DNA from: Sparus aurata
Taxonomy: Eukaryota; Chordata; Actinopteri; Spariformes; Sparidae
DNA: 64,000 nt
Assembly: GCF_900880675.1 (NCBI RefSeq)
Contig: NC_044191.1
Location: 36,125,924 to 36,189,923, forward strand
Direction of reading: 5' to 3'
Below are positions 35,301-46,817 of this stretch, piece after piece (position 1 is the stretch's first letter; each line of letters begins with the position of its first letter). The notes beneath the pieces were generated by a model, which saw only the letters and a program-made list of their open reading frames with translations, had not been told where the DNA came from and did not search any database. Made by a program: the position numbers and the translations under genes.

Positions 35301-36009
35301 TAGGGGTGTGGAAATTAATCATTTTAACGATGCATCGCGATGCGGACATGGACGATTATGCATCGATGCCTTGACGCACCATTATCGATTATAGCCTGCT
35401 AACGTAACTTGTTGATTTTCGGGCCGCGCCAGTACAAGTTTCAACTTTCTCTCTTTTCTACTCTTTCCGCCGGTTCACAGTAACGACGGTAAATGCGTCT
35501 CATCTGACTGACGTCACCTCATTCATTGTGCGACATGGCTGAGGAAAAAGTCATAACAAGTTCATGTAGCATTTTAAAAGCGGCCGCTTGGACACATTTT
35601 GGATTTTATGAAGACACTGATCAGCTCCGGTCACGCAGCCACTTCACAGAAAGGGTTACACCTGCACTTTACCACGTAACCAAAGCCCAGGTAATTTAAC
35701 AATGAGCCAAGCTAGTCGAGTATATTTATTCACACAGATAGGCTCAGCCAATTAAGCCATGTACATCAGTAAAACATATTTTATATGTCTTAACTAGTAA
35801 ACAGCACTGTTCTAGTTTATGTGATGCTTGTGCTTTCTCAGAGCACATAACATAAAAAGGGATGTATGTATGTATATATATATGACTGCCTGTATCCTTT
35901 GATGAAAACATAGCATGTGCAGTAATCGTGATGCTTTGTAGAATCGAATCGTTGACTGGACAATCGTAATCAAATCGAATCATGAGACCAGTGAAGATTC
36001 ACACCCCTA
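35301..36009 (+). mobile_element. hAT (ZBED-type) non-autonomous element
   Basis: Starts TAGGGGTGTGGAA and ends ACACCCCTA, flanked by GTGGTCAG (35293-35300) and GTGGTCGG (36010-36017), a 7-of-8 target duplication. Inside, from 35535, MAEEKVITSSCS...AAAWTHFGFYED resembles the start of a BED zinc-finger hAT transposase. CATCGATG-like words near both ends are typical of this family. Confidence 0.72.
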
Positions 36010-36440
36010 GTGGTCGGAGGAGTCAGTACATCAAACCTGATCAAATCTCAAGGGGGTATTTCTTATTTGTGGCAAAAACGGTCTTCAGCCCATTTGACAT
36101 ACATATAGAAAACAATAAGCAGTGAATATAATACATGATTAGGACTTGATCTTGTAAGTCATACAACTCTAGATGGAAAGCTAATTTTAACTTGTGGGTT
36201 ATGGAATAAACCACTTTCTGGCCCACAAATGGTGGGTGTTTTATCCACTGTGATAAAATGCCAAAAGGTACAAATGATAAAATGAAATTACAATTTAAAA
36301 GCACAAAGATAAAAGGCGGTTGTAAAGTACTGATCTAATGTTTAAATGACTCATGAGTCAAATGTAAATATCCATCACAAACAGGACTGCAGTTAAAACT
36401 GTGCAGCAGTTTGGACACTGAGCAAAAAGAAGACAGTATC
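36010..36440. other. Region downstream of gene B, likely 3' UTR
   Basis: Non-coding. It follows the stop codon of gene B at 36443-36441. No polyadenylation signal chosen. Confidence 0.4.
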
Positions 36441-38392
36441 TCATTGAATTGGACATGAATACCATGAGCGCTCTGGGAGAAGTTTATCTTTCAGGTCATA
36501 AATGTCTTTGTTGGTTTTTTCCTTGTTCTTTAAGTCATCCATTCCAGCTAAAACTTCCTGGTTGAATGCAGTCATGTCTTTTTCATACTGTTTCTGTAGC
36601 TCATCAAATTGTTCATCCTGCTTCTGCTTCTGCTCAGTCAGACATTCTTGTGTTTCCTTCATTTCTTTGTCGTGTTTTTCAGACAAAGCACCTCTTTCTG
36701 AGATCTGATCTTCTTTGTTTTGGCTCAAAAGTTTCTTGTCCAAAGCTTTCATTTCTTGATCATGTTTCTTTTTTAATGTCTCAATTTGTTGGTTCTCCTT
36801 TCTTTTGCTTTGGGCTGAGAGATGTTTTTGAAGGTTATCCAGCTCTTTTTTGTGCGCTTCCTGTAAGTCATTCATTTCTGTCTTATATTCTTTCTCTGGG
36901 GTCAAAAGCAGCAGTATCAAGTTAGCCATCTCTTCTTTCTGTTTCTGCTGTAGTTCAGACATAATTTGCTTCAGACTTTTTTCTTTGTGTTTTGAGAGTT
37001 TGTTCAAGCTATTGTACTCATCCTGCAACTCCTCCTGCTGTTGCTTCAGATGTGCAAGTTCTTTAGTCTTCCTCTCACTGAACTCATTGAACTCTTCAGC
37101 TTTCTCTCTGGCTGCTTCTTCATACGTCTTCTTCAGATTCTCCATTTTCTGCTTATACTTCTCCTCCATGTATTTTCTCTCTTTCTCCGCTTGTTCTCTT
37201 CTCATTTGTTCCTCTTCTTTTCTTTTCTTTTCATCATTTTCTCTTTCTTGTTTGTATTCTTCTTGCAGTTTTCTGAGTCTTGTTTCTTCCTCCTGTCGTC
37301 TCTGTTCATCTTCTTGAAGTCGTTTTTCCCACCATTCCTTTCGTTTTATCTCCCAGTTCTCTCGTTCTCTCCACATCTCTTCTCTGCTCTCCTTCAGCTT
37401 TCTGTCAATGTTTTCCTTTGATTCTGACTCTGATCTGATTTCTTGTTCCAAAGCTTCAACTCTTTTTTTCCACTCCTGTTTCTGAATTTCTTCCTCTTGT
37501 TTTCTCTTCCTGTCTTCTTCTTCTCTCATTTCCTGTTCTTTCTTTCTCTCCTCACGTTCTCTGTTGATGTTTTCTTCCTTTACTTTAAGTTGTTTTTCTC
37601 TCAGTTTTCTCTCCTTTTCTATTTCTGATCTCTGTTCTTCCATTCTTCTTTTCATCTCTTCCATCTCTTCTTCATGTTTTCTTTGAAGCTCCTCCCTCTC
37701 TCTCCTCATCTCTTCTTCCTTCTCCTTCAGGATTCTCTCCATCTCTTTCTGTATCGCTGCCTCGGCCTCTTGCAGCATCTCATTAGTGTAGCAGCTGCCT
37801 CCATTTGTCTTCACCATGGTGTCGATCTTGGTGATCAGCTCACTGACCTGCATGTGGTTTTCTTTATCATAGTTATTAAACACGTGGTATCTTCCTCCAC
37901 AGTCAGCGATCAGTTTCTTGAAGGAATCATCACATTTCTTTTCAATGTATTCATCAATGGACAGCTCATCATGTTTCAGTGTATCTCCTCTTGTGAAAAG
38001 AATGATGATGAACCCCTCAGCATTCTTCCCGAAGCCTTCCTTGATAAGTTCTAATGTCTTCTTCTCTTCTGGTGTCAATCTTCCAATTGGTATCACCAGC
38101 AGGAAGACATGTGGTCCTGGAGCCAGAAGACTGATGCATTTCACCATCTCCTCATTAACCTCTTTACAGGACAGAGTTGAGTCAAACAGACCAGGAGTGT
38201 CGACCACAACGACTGGACGACCGTTTACAACAGTCTGTTCTTTCTGACAACGTTTGGTGACTGATGTTTGACTTGATTCAGCTTTAAACTCCTTTCTTCC
38301 TAGAATGGTGTTTCCTGAAGAGCTCTTCCCACAGCCAGTCTTCCCTATCAGAACAATCCTGAGACACTCTGGACTCTGTTCTGCATCAGCAC
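36441..38392 (-). CDS. GIMAP GTPase domain plus coiled coil (gene B, last exon)
   Basis: The exon supplies residues 645-1294 of gene B. All G-domain motifs look intact: G1 GKTGCGKSS (from 661), switch threonines in SQTSVTKRC, G3 DTPG (709-712), AIG1 box LAPGPHVFLLVIPIGRLTPE and G4 TRGD (778-781). A coiled coil of about 430 residues follows. It has one copy of the 151-residue segment that is doubled in gene A, then a different distal part (ERKTKELAHLKQQQEELQDE...). The acceptor TTTCACAG/GTGCTG precedes 38392. It is the best candidate for a working GTPase in the gene. Because the junction phase is the same, it could also be spliced straight to a start exon, as in gene A. Confidence 0.9.
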
Positions 38393-38829
38393 CTGTGAAA
38401 TATAAAGACATGGAGTTACTGAAATATTACAAGTTGGAACATAGACTGTTTAATGTTCAGTGGATGATTTAGCATTTAGCAGATTATTACTTAAAGGTCC
38501 CATATTATGAAAAACTGACTTTTTCTGGGATTTGGGGTGTTATTGTGGGTCTATGGTGCTGCCACACACCTAGAAACTTTGAAAAAAGACTATCCGTGCT
38601 TTTTTGAGTGAGATACAGATATCTAAAGGGGTCCTGCCTGCAGTTTCCAGATACACCAGTCAAATTTGCTGCGGCTATGGCTACCCCACTGCCCCTCCCT
38701 TCACCGCACGGTGTCTCCACCCACCAGGTACAGCTACCGTCTAGGACAGGGGTTCTCAACCTTTTGCAAGCTGGGCCCCCCCAAAGCTGGTTCACTGCAG
38801 TTGGGGCCCCCCTCCTCCTCTCCTCCCCT

Positions 38830-38831
38830 CC

Positions 38832-38885
<54 letters not shown>
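38830..38885. repeat. Poly(C) followed by (AC)n microsatellite
   Basis: C run at 38830-38848, then AC units to 38885. Confidence 0.93.
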
Positions 38886-38888
<3 letters not shown>

Positions 38889-39083
38889 ACACCGTCAGGG
38901 GCCTATGAAGGAAGAAGAAGAAAAAATGCCTTGATGCCTGTCAGTCATGATGAGTCTCGTCACCTCTCCGCTGTGTCTGCAGCTGTGCACGCCTTCTTCC
39001 TCCCTCCAGCAGGCAGCCTGGCCCTGCTGCAGTCCTCCTCGGACAGACGCTAAAGCTCACTTTGATTTTTTCATCATCTCTCC

Positions 39084-39186
39084 CTCTCTTGGGGTCGACA
39101 GAGAAACGTCTAGCGGCTGCTTCTCCCGAGTTTTCCTCTGCATATTTTACGACAGACAGTTTGAATTTGAAGTCGTACTTTTTATT
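39084..39186 (-). pseudogene. pogo-type transposase helix-turn-helix fragment
   Basis: Minus-strand frame NKKYDFKFKLSVVKYAEEN followed by SGEAAARRFSVDPKR is a pogo/Tigger DNA-binding start. It frameshifts after DPKR. The rest of the transposase is absent. It differs from the pogo copy at 4959. Confidence 0.65.
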
Positions 39187-39722
39187 TTGTGCTGCACCGG
39201 AGCCATGGTGATCATCAATGTGATACTGACTGACAGGAAACAAGCACAATATGTGAATAAGGCGAAGAAGAAAAACGTGCAGTGTCAGTGGTCACGTCTT
39301 CTTCCTTGATTAAAAAAATAATAAATGAATTAGACCCGGCATTTATTTGGTTATTTATCAAAATGTACACCTGCATCCGGCGGGTCCCTGTGGTTAATCA
39401 AACCCCGGCTATTATTTGGTAATATAAGTTACATTTACACCCCGCTCTGTACGCCAGGGCGGGTACGGCGGCGGCCATGCGCATCCTGGACGCGGAGTGG
39501 TGTGTGACTCCTCTCTGCTCTGACTGCAGGCTGGACTGCTGCGCGAGGTACTGAGAGACTGACCGCCTGTGAGGGCTTTTGGACGGGGGAGGGATTCACG
39601 GCAGTATCCGCTGCTCGTTGAGCACAGTAACTGCAGAGTGATACGTGCTGTCAAGTCAGCGTCTCCAAACACCAGCAGGGGCGTCGCTAGGAGTGCAAAA
39701 CATCCGGGGCTTTAGCCCCGCG

Positions 39723-40148
39723 CAGTGTTGCCTCAGTTACCCTGAAAAAGTAATCTGATTACTGATTACTCCTTAAAACTCATTCGAAGGTTGATAGTAC
39801 TTTGTCGCCAGCACAGAGTGAACAACAAACCTTAATATTCTCATCTTTAGCTGAGAGGAACTCAAAATAATGACTGTATTTCCAGCTAGAAAACGTGCAT
39901 CTCTCTCCTCTCTTCATTGTTGTGTGTGTTTGTGTTGCTGCGTGGTATTACACGTGAGTTGTGCTCGTGCTGAAATGTGACTTGTTGCAAACGTGACATC
40001 ACTCCCCGAGTCAAGAGGAAAGCAGAAATATATATTTTTACTAAGGAAAAAACAATGATAAGTAACTTTAATCTGATTACTGGTTTGGAAATATTAACGT
40101 GTTAGATTGCTCGTTACTGAAAAAAGTGGTCAGATACCGGCATCACTG
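39723..40148. mobile_element. hAT-like MITE of the CAGTG(T/A)TGCC type
   Basis: Ends CAGTGTTGCC and, in reverse complement, CAGTGATGCC. The inside has the TAATCTGATTACT motif near both ends. No clean target duplication. A related copy lies at 44163-44485. Confidence 0.5.
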
Positions 40149-40542
40149 CGCAGAGAGTCTTTTTAGCGGGTCCGGGGAAATTTCGAAAATTTCGAAAATT
40201 GGGCTGTTTAAAGATGCAATTTCAACATAGTTTGAGAAGGAAAGGAAGGCCAATCGTCGGGGTCCTCATCGTCATATTTTAATCACAAATAAAGCTAATT
40301 TTCCCTCACTAGGCCTACTGAGTAATGTTTACGTTTAAGATATTATCGCCAAGACCTGCGCTGTGCATAGGCTATTAGAGCAGGTAAAACATTCCCTATT
40401 ATAATTTCTTGGCTTCATTGTCTATCTGCATCAGGCCTACAGGAGGCTTTGTAGGGTGTTAAGAGACAAACATCGTCATTTAACATCGTCAATAAACCCA
40501 CAAACGTATTACAAATCTGCAGCATTTAATGTAATAAACCCA

Positions 40543-40987
40543 TCCATCCATCCATCCATTTTCATCCGCTTATCCAGGGCCGGGTCGCGGGGGCAGCTGT
40601 CTGAGCAGGGACACCCAGACTTCCCTCTCCCCGGACACTGCCTCCAGCTCTTCCGGGAGAACCCCACGGCGTTCCCAGGCCAGCTGGGCGACATAGTCAC
40701 ACCAGCGTGTCCTGGGTCTTCCTCGGGGTCTCCTCCCGGCAGGACATGCCAGGAACACCTCCCGAGGGAAGCGTCCCGGGGGCATCCGGAACAGATGCCC
40801 GAGCCACCTCAGCTGGCTCCTCTCAATGTGGAGAAGCAGCGGCTCTACTCCCAGCTCCTCCCAGGTGACAGAGCTCTTCACCCTATCTCTAAGGGAGCGC
40901 CCTGCCACCCTGCGGAGGAAACTCATTTCGGCCGCTTGGATCCGGAATCTTATTCTTTCGGTCATGACCCAAAGTTCATGGCCATAG
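40543..40987 (-). mobile_element. 5'-truncated RTE/Rex-like LINE with 12-bp target duplication
   Basis: Flanked by GTAATAAACCCA at 40531-40542 and 40988-40999. On the minus strand it encodes the C-terminal region (AEMSFLRRVAGRSLRDRVKS; RSQLRWLGHLF; GRRPRGRPRTRW) and ends in a (GGAT)n tail. It belongs to the same family as 19090-21540 and supplies the 3' end missing there. Confidence 0.88.
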
Positions 40988-41264
40988 GTAATAAACCCAC
41001 AAATGTAATACATTTTCCACAAGAGCCGCTGCCTACTACAAACGTAACACACGATTTCCCACACATGTAATAACTATTACGTCAATGATTTCTTTGTGGG
41101 GACGTGAAAATCTTTATTGTAATAACTTCCCACAAATGTAATAATACAATGAATAATGGTCGGGGTGGTTGTTGTTTGTTTGTTTACCTATACACCTACT
41201 AAAACTGACCATGGGTGCAAAATCCAGCTGCTGACTCTCCGCTGTCACACAACGGATCCCCCGT

Positions 41265-42535
41265 GACCAAAGTGTCAGCTGGACTTCAGAAGAGCCGGAA
41301 TTCAACACTACTAGAACGGCCGTAAGCGGTCATTTGGACCGCTAGATTTAAACTCTATAATCTGTCAGGTAAATACCCAACTGAGTTATGAATGCATTCA
41401 TTGTGTCATGATATTTTTTTTAAAAACGAAATAACGAATTAACACCAGTGTGTACATTTTAATTTCGTTTTTTAAATGTAGGCCTATATTTATCAATATT
41501 CATCGCACATTTTAAACCCTAATTATTGTATATTTACACATGATTTTAATAGAGAAAACAGAACAAGAAAATTAACTATTAAAAGTAATTTATTTGATTA
41601 TGAAACATTTTATTTTAACACTTAATAATATATAATAAAATAATAATAATAATCGAAAAAGCTGGAAACGAAGTGATCTAAAACAAAGACAAACAAAGAG
41701 CCGTTGTGATCACTGGTCACAGTCTGCAGATTACCTCCGCTCTCCTCACAGTTACCACACGGGCTTGTGGCATTTCAAGTGTCCCACGTTTGGTTCCGTT
41801 TGCAGCTCTTTTGGACCGGCACTGCCTCGGTGTCTGTGTCAGCGAAGATGGCCAGTGGCCGCATCTTATTCAAGGAGCACCAGCAGCAGAAGAGCCTGGA
41901 GGAAAGTCCTGCAGCAGCTGGCAGAGGAGCTGAGGGCAGAATACATGGAGGGGAAAGCGGCCGCGGCAGTCGGCACAAGGTGGGCAGCAGCAGAAGCAAC
42001 CACCGCAGCAGCAGACACAGACACGGAGGCAGTGCCGGTCCAAAAGAGCTGCAAACGGAACCAAACGTCGAACACGTGTATGGTTACTGTGAGGAGAGCG
42101 AAGGTAATCTGTGGCTACGGTGGCTCTTTTTTTGTTTTACATCAGCTCGCTTTCAGCTTTTTCGATTATTATTATTATTTTATCATATATTATTAAGTGT
42201 TAAAATAAAATGTTTCATAATCAAATAAGTTACTTTTAATAGTTAATTTTCTTGTTCCGAGTTTTCTCTATTAAAATCGTGTGTAAATATGCAATAATTA
42301 CGGTTTACTATGTGCGATGACATGAATGTTGATAAATGTATAATTAAACTTATTAAAATGTACACTTTGGTGTTATTTCGTTTTTTGTTTAAATGTCATG
42401 ACACAATTAATGCATTCATCACTCAGTTGTGTATTTACATGAGAGAATATAGGATTTAAATCCAGTGGTCCAAATGACCGCTTACGGCCGCATGTTGAAT
42501 TCCGGCGCCTCTGAAGTCCAACTGACACTTTGGTC
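41265..42535. repeat. 1.27-kb imperfect palindrome (foldback)
   Basis: The left arm 41265-41840 is the inverse of the right arm 42535-42014, with indels. Examples: GACCAAAGTGTCAG against CTGACACTTTGGTC at the outer ends, and GTGTCTGTGTC against GACACAGACAC at the inner ends. The central 173 bp is GC-rich with CAGCAG repeats. Mirror open frames on both strands come from the symmetry and are not taken as genes. Confidence 0.85.
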
Positions 42536-43326
42536 CAATCAGAAACATAATTTGACCGTATCTAACTCTAGGGTTGTGGAAAGCGCATTGTTATGCCCTA
42601 ACCAAGATATCAGTCATTAAGATTAACTGGATCAGATCTGACTGGAAAGAACCCGCCACAGTGATAAACTGATTCAGTTCACCCGCCAGCACACAAACTC
42701 ACCCGCATTTGGCGGTGGCGGGTTTAATTTCCATCCCTGTTATAAATGCTGCAGTGGTACTAAACTGTAGGCTAATAGACGGCTCTGGTAATATCAGTGA
42801 CGCATAGAGGGGGAAAGAATAACACTGATGTTGAATTTGCAACAAATTATTCGGACTCCGGTGACAATGTCGCATTTGAGGCTGCTGGCCGTTCGATATG
42901 CAGCCACATAAAAACCTTTCACCATTAGACAATTGTATTTGATTATTATTTTTATTTCTTTTTTTTCAAAGCACAGAGATCCGGGGCTATTCCCAAAACA
43001 TCCGGGGCTATAGCCTCGATTGCCCAGGTCTAACGACGCGCCTGAACACCAGTAAAAGATAGATTTGTCGGTAGTCGCTTTTGACAAAAAAAAAGCCGCC
43101 AGAAGGATGAGTTGTTTGTGTGTTATAATAGTCCAACTACTTGCATTTCGACATGGGGGGGAATTTTCGTGAATTTTTTTTTTTTTTCAGAATTTTTTTT
43201 TCTTCTCCCATCCTGTAGCCTACTCGCGCCCCCCCGAGAGAGTGTCCATGCCCCCCCAGGGGGGCGGGCCCCACCGGTTAAGAACCACTGGTCTAGGAGA
43301 TCCGCCATTACGCTATTGATATCACC

Positions 43327-43587
43327 ATGTCCAAGCTCAAGGAGAAGTGCGCTGTTGTTGTTTGCAAGGACCAGCACAAAACACTTCATCGTCTCCCAGC
43401 TGCAGAGGACAAAAGAGCTGCATGGACTGAATTTATTTTTGAGAGCAATGTCCCAGCTGAAGTTGGAAAAAAACTGTTGGTGTGTGCGAACCACTTTGAC
43501 GCTGACTGTTTCACCAACTTGAGCCAGTACAAGGCAGGAGTAGTCGGCTAACGTCTACTCAAAGGAATACTTGCAGACCAAGGACAT
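43327..43587 (+). pseudogene. THAP zinc-finger exon of the TTAA transposon
   Basis: The exon starts MSKLKEKCAVVVCKDQHK. The C2CH pattern is visible: CAVVVC, then VCANHF about 40 residues later, with LHRLP and the conserved W between. Expected THAP spacing is met. An in-frame TAA at 43549-43551 cuts the frame before the donor at 43588 (ACAT/GTAAGT), so this copy is probably dead. THAP fingers bind the ends of P- and Kolobok-type transposons. Confidence 0.72.
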
Positions 43588-44660
43588 GTAAGTATACAAA
43601 TGTGCTGTGTGTTTCTGTAGATAAGGCTGAACTCGTGTGTGTTTTACCATTGAGAACAAGGTATGGTTAGCGGCTAACCGATAACATTAGCTTCTCTGAC
43701 AACACAAGTTAGTGCTACAGCAGAATCATTGTGTGTATTACATTTCTGATCTTGTACATTATGTAATGCATGTCCTATGGAAATGTCTGCATGTGCAAGT
43801 TTAGCTGTGTTATTTAGCAATTTTACACGAACTAACCAAGCAGTGTCACATAGTACCAGCTAATGCTAACCGCGAGCGTCTAGTTCGCATCAACACGGTC
43901 TCCACATGCAAACCCAGAGACCCGGTCGGTAAAGCGGTACATACACACCCTCCACCGGGTCTAAGTTTTCAGGATTTTGTGAAATAATGCATTTGAAAAC
44001 GTTTTCTAAGCTGGAATATGTTGGCATAGGCCAGGGCAAAACCAGTGTACTGTTGACTGCTACACAGAGTTTAGATTGTCTGCCTGAGCCCGAGACCGAC
44101 CCCGCCGCTATCCTCGGCCGGGCCGGGTCCTTGACCGAGCATTCGTGATTTTTTGTTTTTAATAACTCAAAATAATGACCATATTTCCAGCTAGACAATG
44201 CGCATCTCTCTCCTCCCTCCATTTTTGTGTTGCTGCGTGGTGTTACACTTGAGTTATCCTCATGGTAAAAACGTGACTTGAGACGTACGTGACATCACTC
44301 CCCGAGACGCAAGAAGAAAGCAAGAATATGTATTTTTACTAAGGAAAATGACCAAAATCATTGTAATGCACAGTGACTTGAATAAATAACTTTAATCTGA
44401 TCACTTGTTTGGAAATGTTAACGGGTTAGATTACTCGTTACTGAAATAAAGAGGTCAGGTTAGAGTAACGTAACGCGTTGCAGCCTTTAGTACTTGAATT
44501 ATATTGTATGTTGTATTATATATTAACAGTGCTGTCATGTGTTACTCCTATCCATATCTGGGAATTCTGTGCAGGATTATTACACTGTGATTACTTGTTG
44601 AGAACATTTAACCATTTCTTGCAATTGTTTTCATGTTTGGTTGTGTTTTTACTGTTCAAG
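43588..44660. other. Internal non-coding part of the TTAA transposon
   Basis: Intron-like sequence. 44163-44485 is a decayed relative of the MITE at 39723-40148. Confidence 0.5.
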
Positions 44661-44806
44661 ACTCTACCTGGCTGCACTGCATTACAATGACAATGCTGAT
44701 AGACAAGCCACCACATCATCAGGAGATCCTCTTTTCAAACTGAGCTTTCCAAGGTCCAGGAAGGGAGAGTGCAGAGCCAAACCCGTGAAGACAGAGACGA
44801 CATTCT
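44661..44806 (+). pseudogene. Second-frame exon of the TTAA transposon
   Basis: Acceptor TTCAAG-type at about 44660 and donor CATTCT/GTAAGT. The frame gives LYLAALHYNDNADRQATTSS and KPVKTETTF. I have a memory of similar sequences in uncharacterised fish proteins carried by repeats, but cannot name the family. Confidence 0.45.
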
Positions 44807-45094
44807 GTAAGTTTTACAATCTTTTATTTGAACCTCACAAATTAAAATAAACATGGACACACAGGCATCACACAAAAGGTTGAAAACAAACACTTAAAAT
44901 CTGAATTCTTTTAAGATGGTTTTTAAATAAATAATAAGGAGAATGTATAAATAAGCAGTAATTAGGAGAAATAAGAGAAACTTTACAACACTGCAGCACA
45001 AGGATTTTTGGTTCTACTGCAATTTTCCTGTAAACATACATTTTTGTTTATTGCACCGCAGACTGAGGTGATGTACCGTTGGACCTGATCTCGA

Positions 45095-45253
45095 GAAGGT
45101 TTTCCAGGACCCTGCCCCATATGTGAAAGAGGTGCTGAAACTCATAATCCCTGAAGACCTCTCGGACCACACAGACAGGCAGCACAACTCTCACTCTCCA
45201 CCCCAGAGAGCTCCAGCACCAGCTTACAAAGCTTCTGTAGGCTACATTGGCTG
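45095..45253 (+). pseudogene. C-terminal exon remnant of the TTAA transposon
   Basis: The frame LEKVFQDPAPYVKEVLKLII is followed by PEDLSDHTDRQ and a stop. It fits as continuation of the 44661-44806 frame after an intron. A polyadenylation-type AATAAA follows near 45440. Confidence 0.45.
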
Positions 45254-46473
45254 AACACAATTCAATATAAAGTCAGCACTGAATGTTTACACCCATGGCA
45301 ACTAGATACTTTCTTTGATAATATTTTTATATTGATATTGAAGTTAATATATAAAGTCAAACTGTTTCACTTCAGATATTTATTTTCTTCTTCTTGTTAT
45401 TATTTCATTCATGTCAACACATGTTTAATGTTTCTTACAATAAAACATCTTTCCTAACTGTTCTGTGTTTTCATTGATTGCTATGTAATTTTCATGGTAA
45501 TAAGTAAAAGATGAACCACAAGCAATGTAAGATAGAGGAATCAGTTATGTACTTTTCATCATAACACTTTTGCGATAAATGAATAGTATTTATGTGACTA
45601 AAAGCTTACTGCACTATTCCCCTCAAACGTAAAGGTCCATAGTCTGTCCGATAAATGTTCAGTGCATTCTGCAGTGCAGATACATTCAGGCAGACACGTT
45701 ACAGGCCAGGAGGGTTCACCATGCATGATGGTGGCTCAGGATGCTGCTGTAGTCTTCGTGTAACCTAGAAATTATGAAAGGTAAGTGAGTGACAATAGAT
45801 TAGAGAAAAGAGACAGAAAAATGACAAGACAACCATGTTTGCCCAGTGTTCACACTTAATTGTGGTATTTCCATGCAGCAGATATTCTCAGGTTCTGTAG
45901 GCATTTGTACACAGTTGCCACAGGAACAACTGCTTTCATGCTGAATTCTTATTATTCATTGGAAACTATAATCGCTAATCACGTCGCGTTGTTTCTTTGG
46001 TAACATATCTAAAGTTTATAAACCGTTGTAACTGGTTAAAAAACAATTCTGCTGGTAGAGAGGTGATGGGAGGCAACTGTGGCTTACTGAAAACTACAGT
46101 TGAAAATTGCTGGCAGTAGCTAATTACAGGTCGTCACTACAAATACGAGGTTCTCAATCAACTTACCTGGCTACATAAAGGTGAATAATAATATACGGTT
46201 TACGCTTTTGTCTTGTAATGGCTGTTGCTAAATTGCATCCCCGTTACTTTAACTGGACAGCAGTAAACACCAGCTGAGGTTTGGCTAAGCTATATGCTGT
46301 AAACACTGGAGGCAGGAGAAGGGGGCTGTTATTTGAAACAACGCGGGGCAGACGGCCAGTAAGCTCGTAAAACTTTCGTTAGTCTGCAGTAACATAAAAG
46401 TAATGTCGAGGTAACAAACTTAACTACTAACCACTGAGAAACATCAATGTTCATTCTTGGCTGCTTACTTTCT
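45254..46473. other. Internal transposon sequence without recognised genes
   Basis: Non-coding as far as can be seen, up to the CpG-rich right part of the TTAA transposon. Confidence 0.35.
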
Positions 46474-46556
46474 TCTGGGGCCTCTTGTTGTTCTGGGTCG
46501 GACCGCAGTCTTGTTGTCCGGCGGCCATTACTTCCGGAAACTCCGCCGTTGCCATG
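46474..46556 (-). other. Putative first exon on the minus strand near the right end of the TTAA transposon
   Basis: ATG in a good context (GACCATGG) opens MATAEFPEVMAAGQQDCGPT and runs to a donor-like AAAG/TAAGC. An ETS-type CCGGAAGT overlaps it. The product is unknown. Confidence 0.25.
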
Positions 46557-46817
46557 GTCACATGATGCCGTCCTCACGTCTTCCGCAGGCAGGAAGAGGT
46601 GGGTGGTACCGTGGGCGGCGCGCAGTAGCTCATTAGCATTTAAAGGGAAAGGCACTGAAACAGGCCACCTGGAGCAGGGCTGTGAAACTGGTGTTTCAAG
46701 AACCCTGCTGTGCTCAATCCTTCAGCTTATTTCGACCAAAGCATGTTACTAACATTCCATTTAGACTTCAAGGAACCATGTTAAGAGGCAGAAATAACCA
46801 TAATATGGGACCTTTAA

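Larger units (their letters stand above)
39676..43044. mobile_element. Second hAT element, nested in the first
   Basis: Flanked by AACACCAG at 39668-39675 and 43045-43052. Termini CAGGGGCGTCGCTAGG and, in reverse complement, CAGGCGCGTCGTTAGA match at 13 of 16. It carries ATCCGGGGCT repeats near both ends and holds a MITE, a truncated LINE and a foldback. Confidence 0.82.
38747..43290. mobile_element. hAT element nested in the THAP transposon
   Basis: Flanked by GTCTAGGA at 38739-38746 and 43291-43298. Termini CAGGGGTTCTCAACC and, in reverse complement, CAGTGGTTCTTAACC match at 12 of 15. It contains a second hAT (39676-43044) and a pogo-type fragment (39084-39186). No hAT transposase is visible. 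Confidence 0.82.
38495..46813 (+). mobile_element. TTAA-flanked, THAP-containing DNA transposon (Kolobok-like) with nested insertions
   Basis: The 15-bp terminal repeat AGGTCCCATATTATG is perfect at both ends (46799-46813 in reverse complement) and both ends are flanked by TTAA (38491-38494, 46814-46817). Inside is a THAP zinc-finger exon (43327-43587) and two exons of a second conserved frame (44661-44806, 45095-45253). Kolobok elements combine TTAA target duplications with THAP-domain transposases, so that superfamily is the best guess; piggyBac shares only the TTAA. About 4.5 kb of the length is a nested hAT. Confidence 0.75.

Noticed and set aside
36850..37628. Similar antisense hydrophobic frames in gene B
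   Set aside because: Antisense of the coiled-coil coding sequence, no independent signals.
40570..41064. 164-codon minus-strand frame as a host gene
   Set aside because: It is the C-terminal part of a truncated LINE bounded by a 12-bp target duplication.
41767..42228. Ser/His/Gly-rich 153-codon frame
   Set aside because: Lies in a palindrome and has mirror frames on the other strand; no conserved domain.
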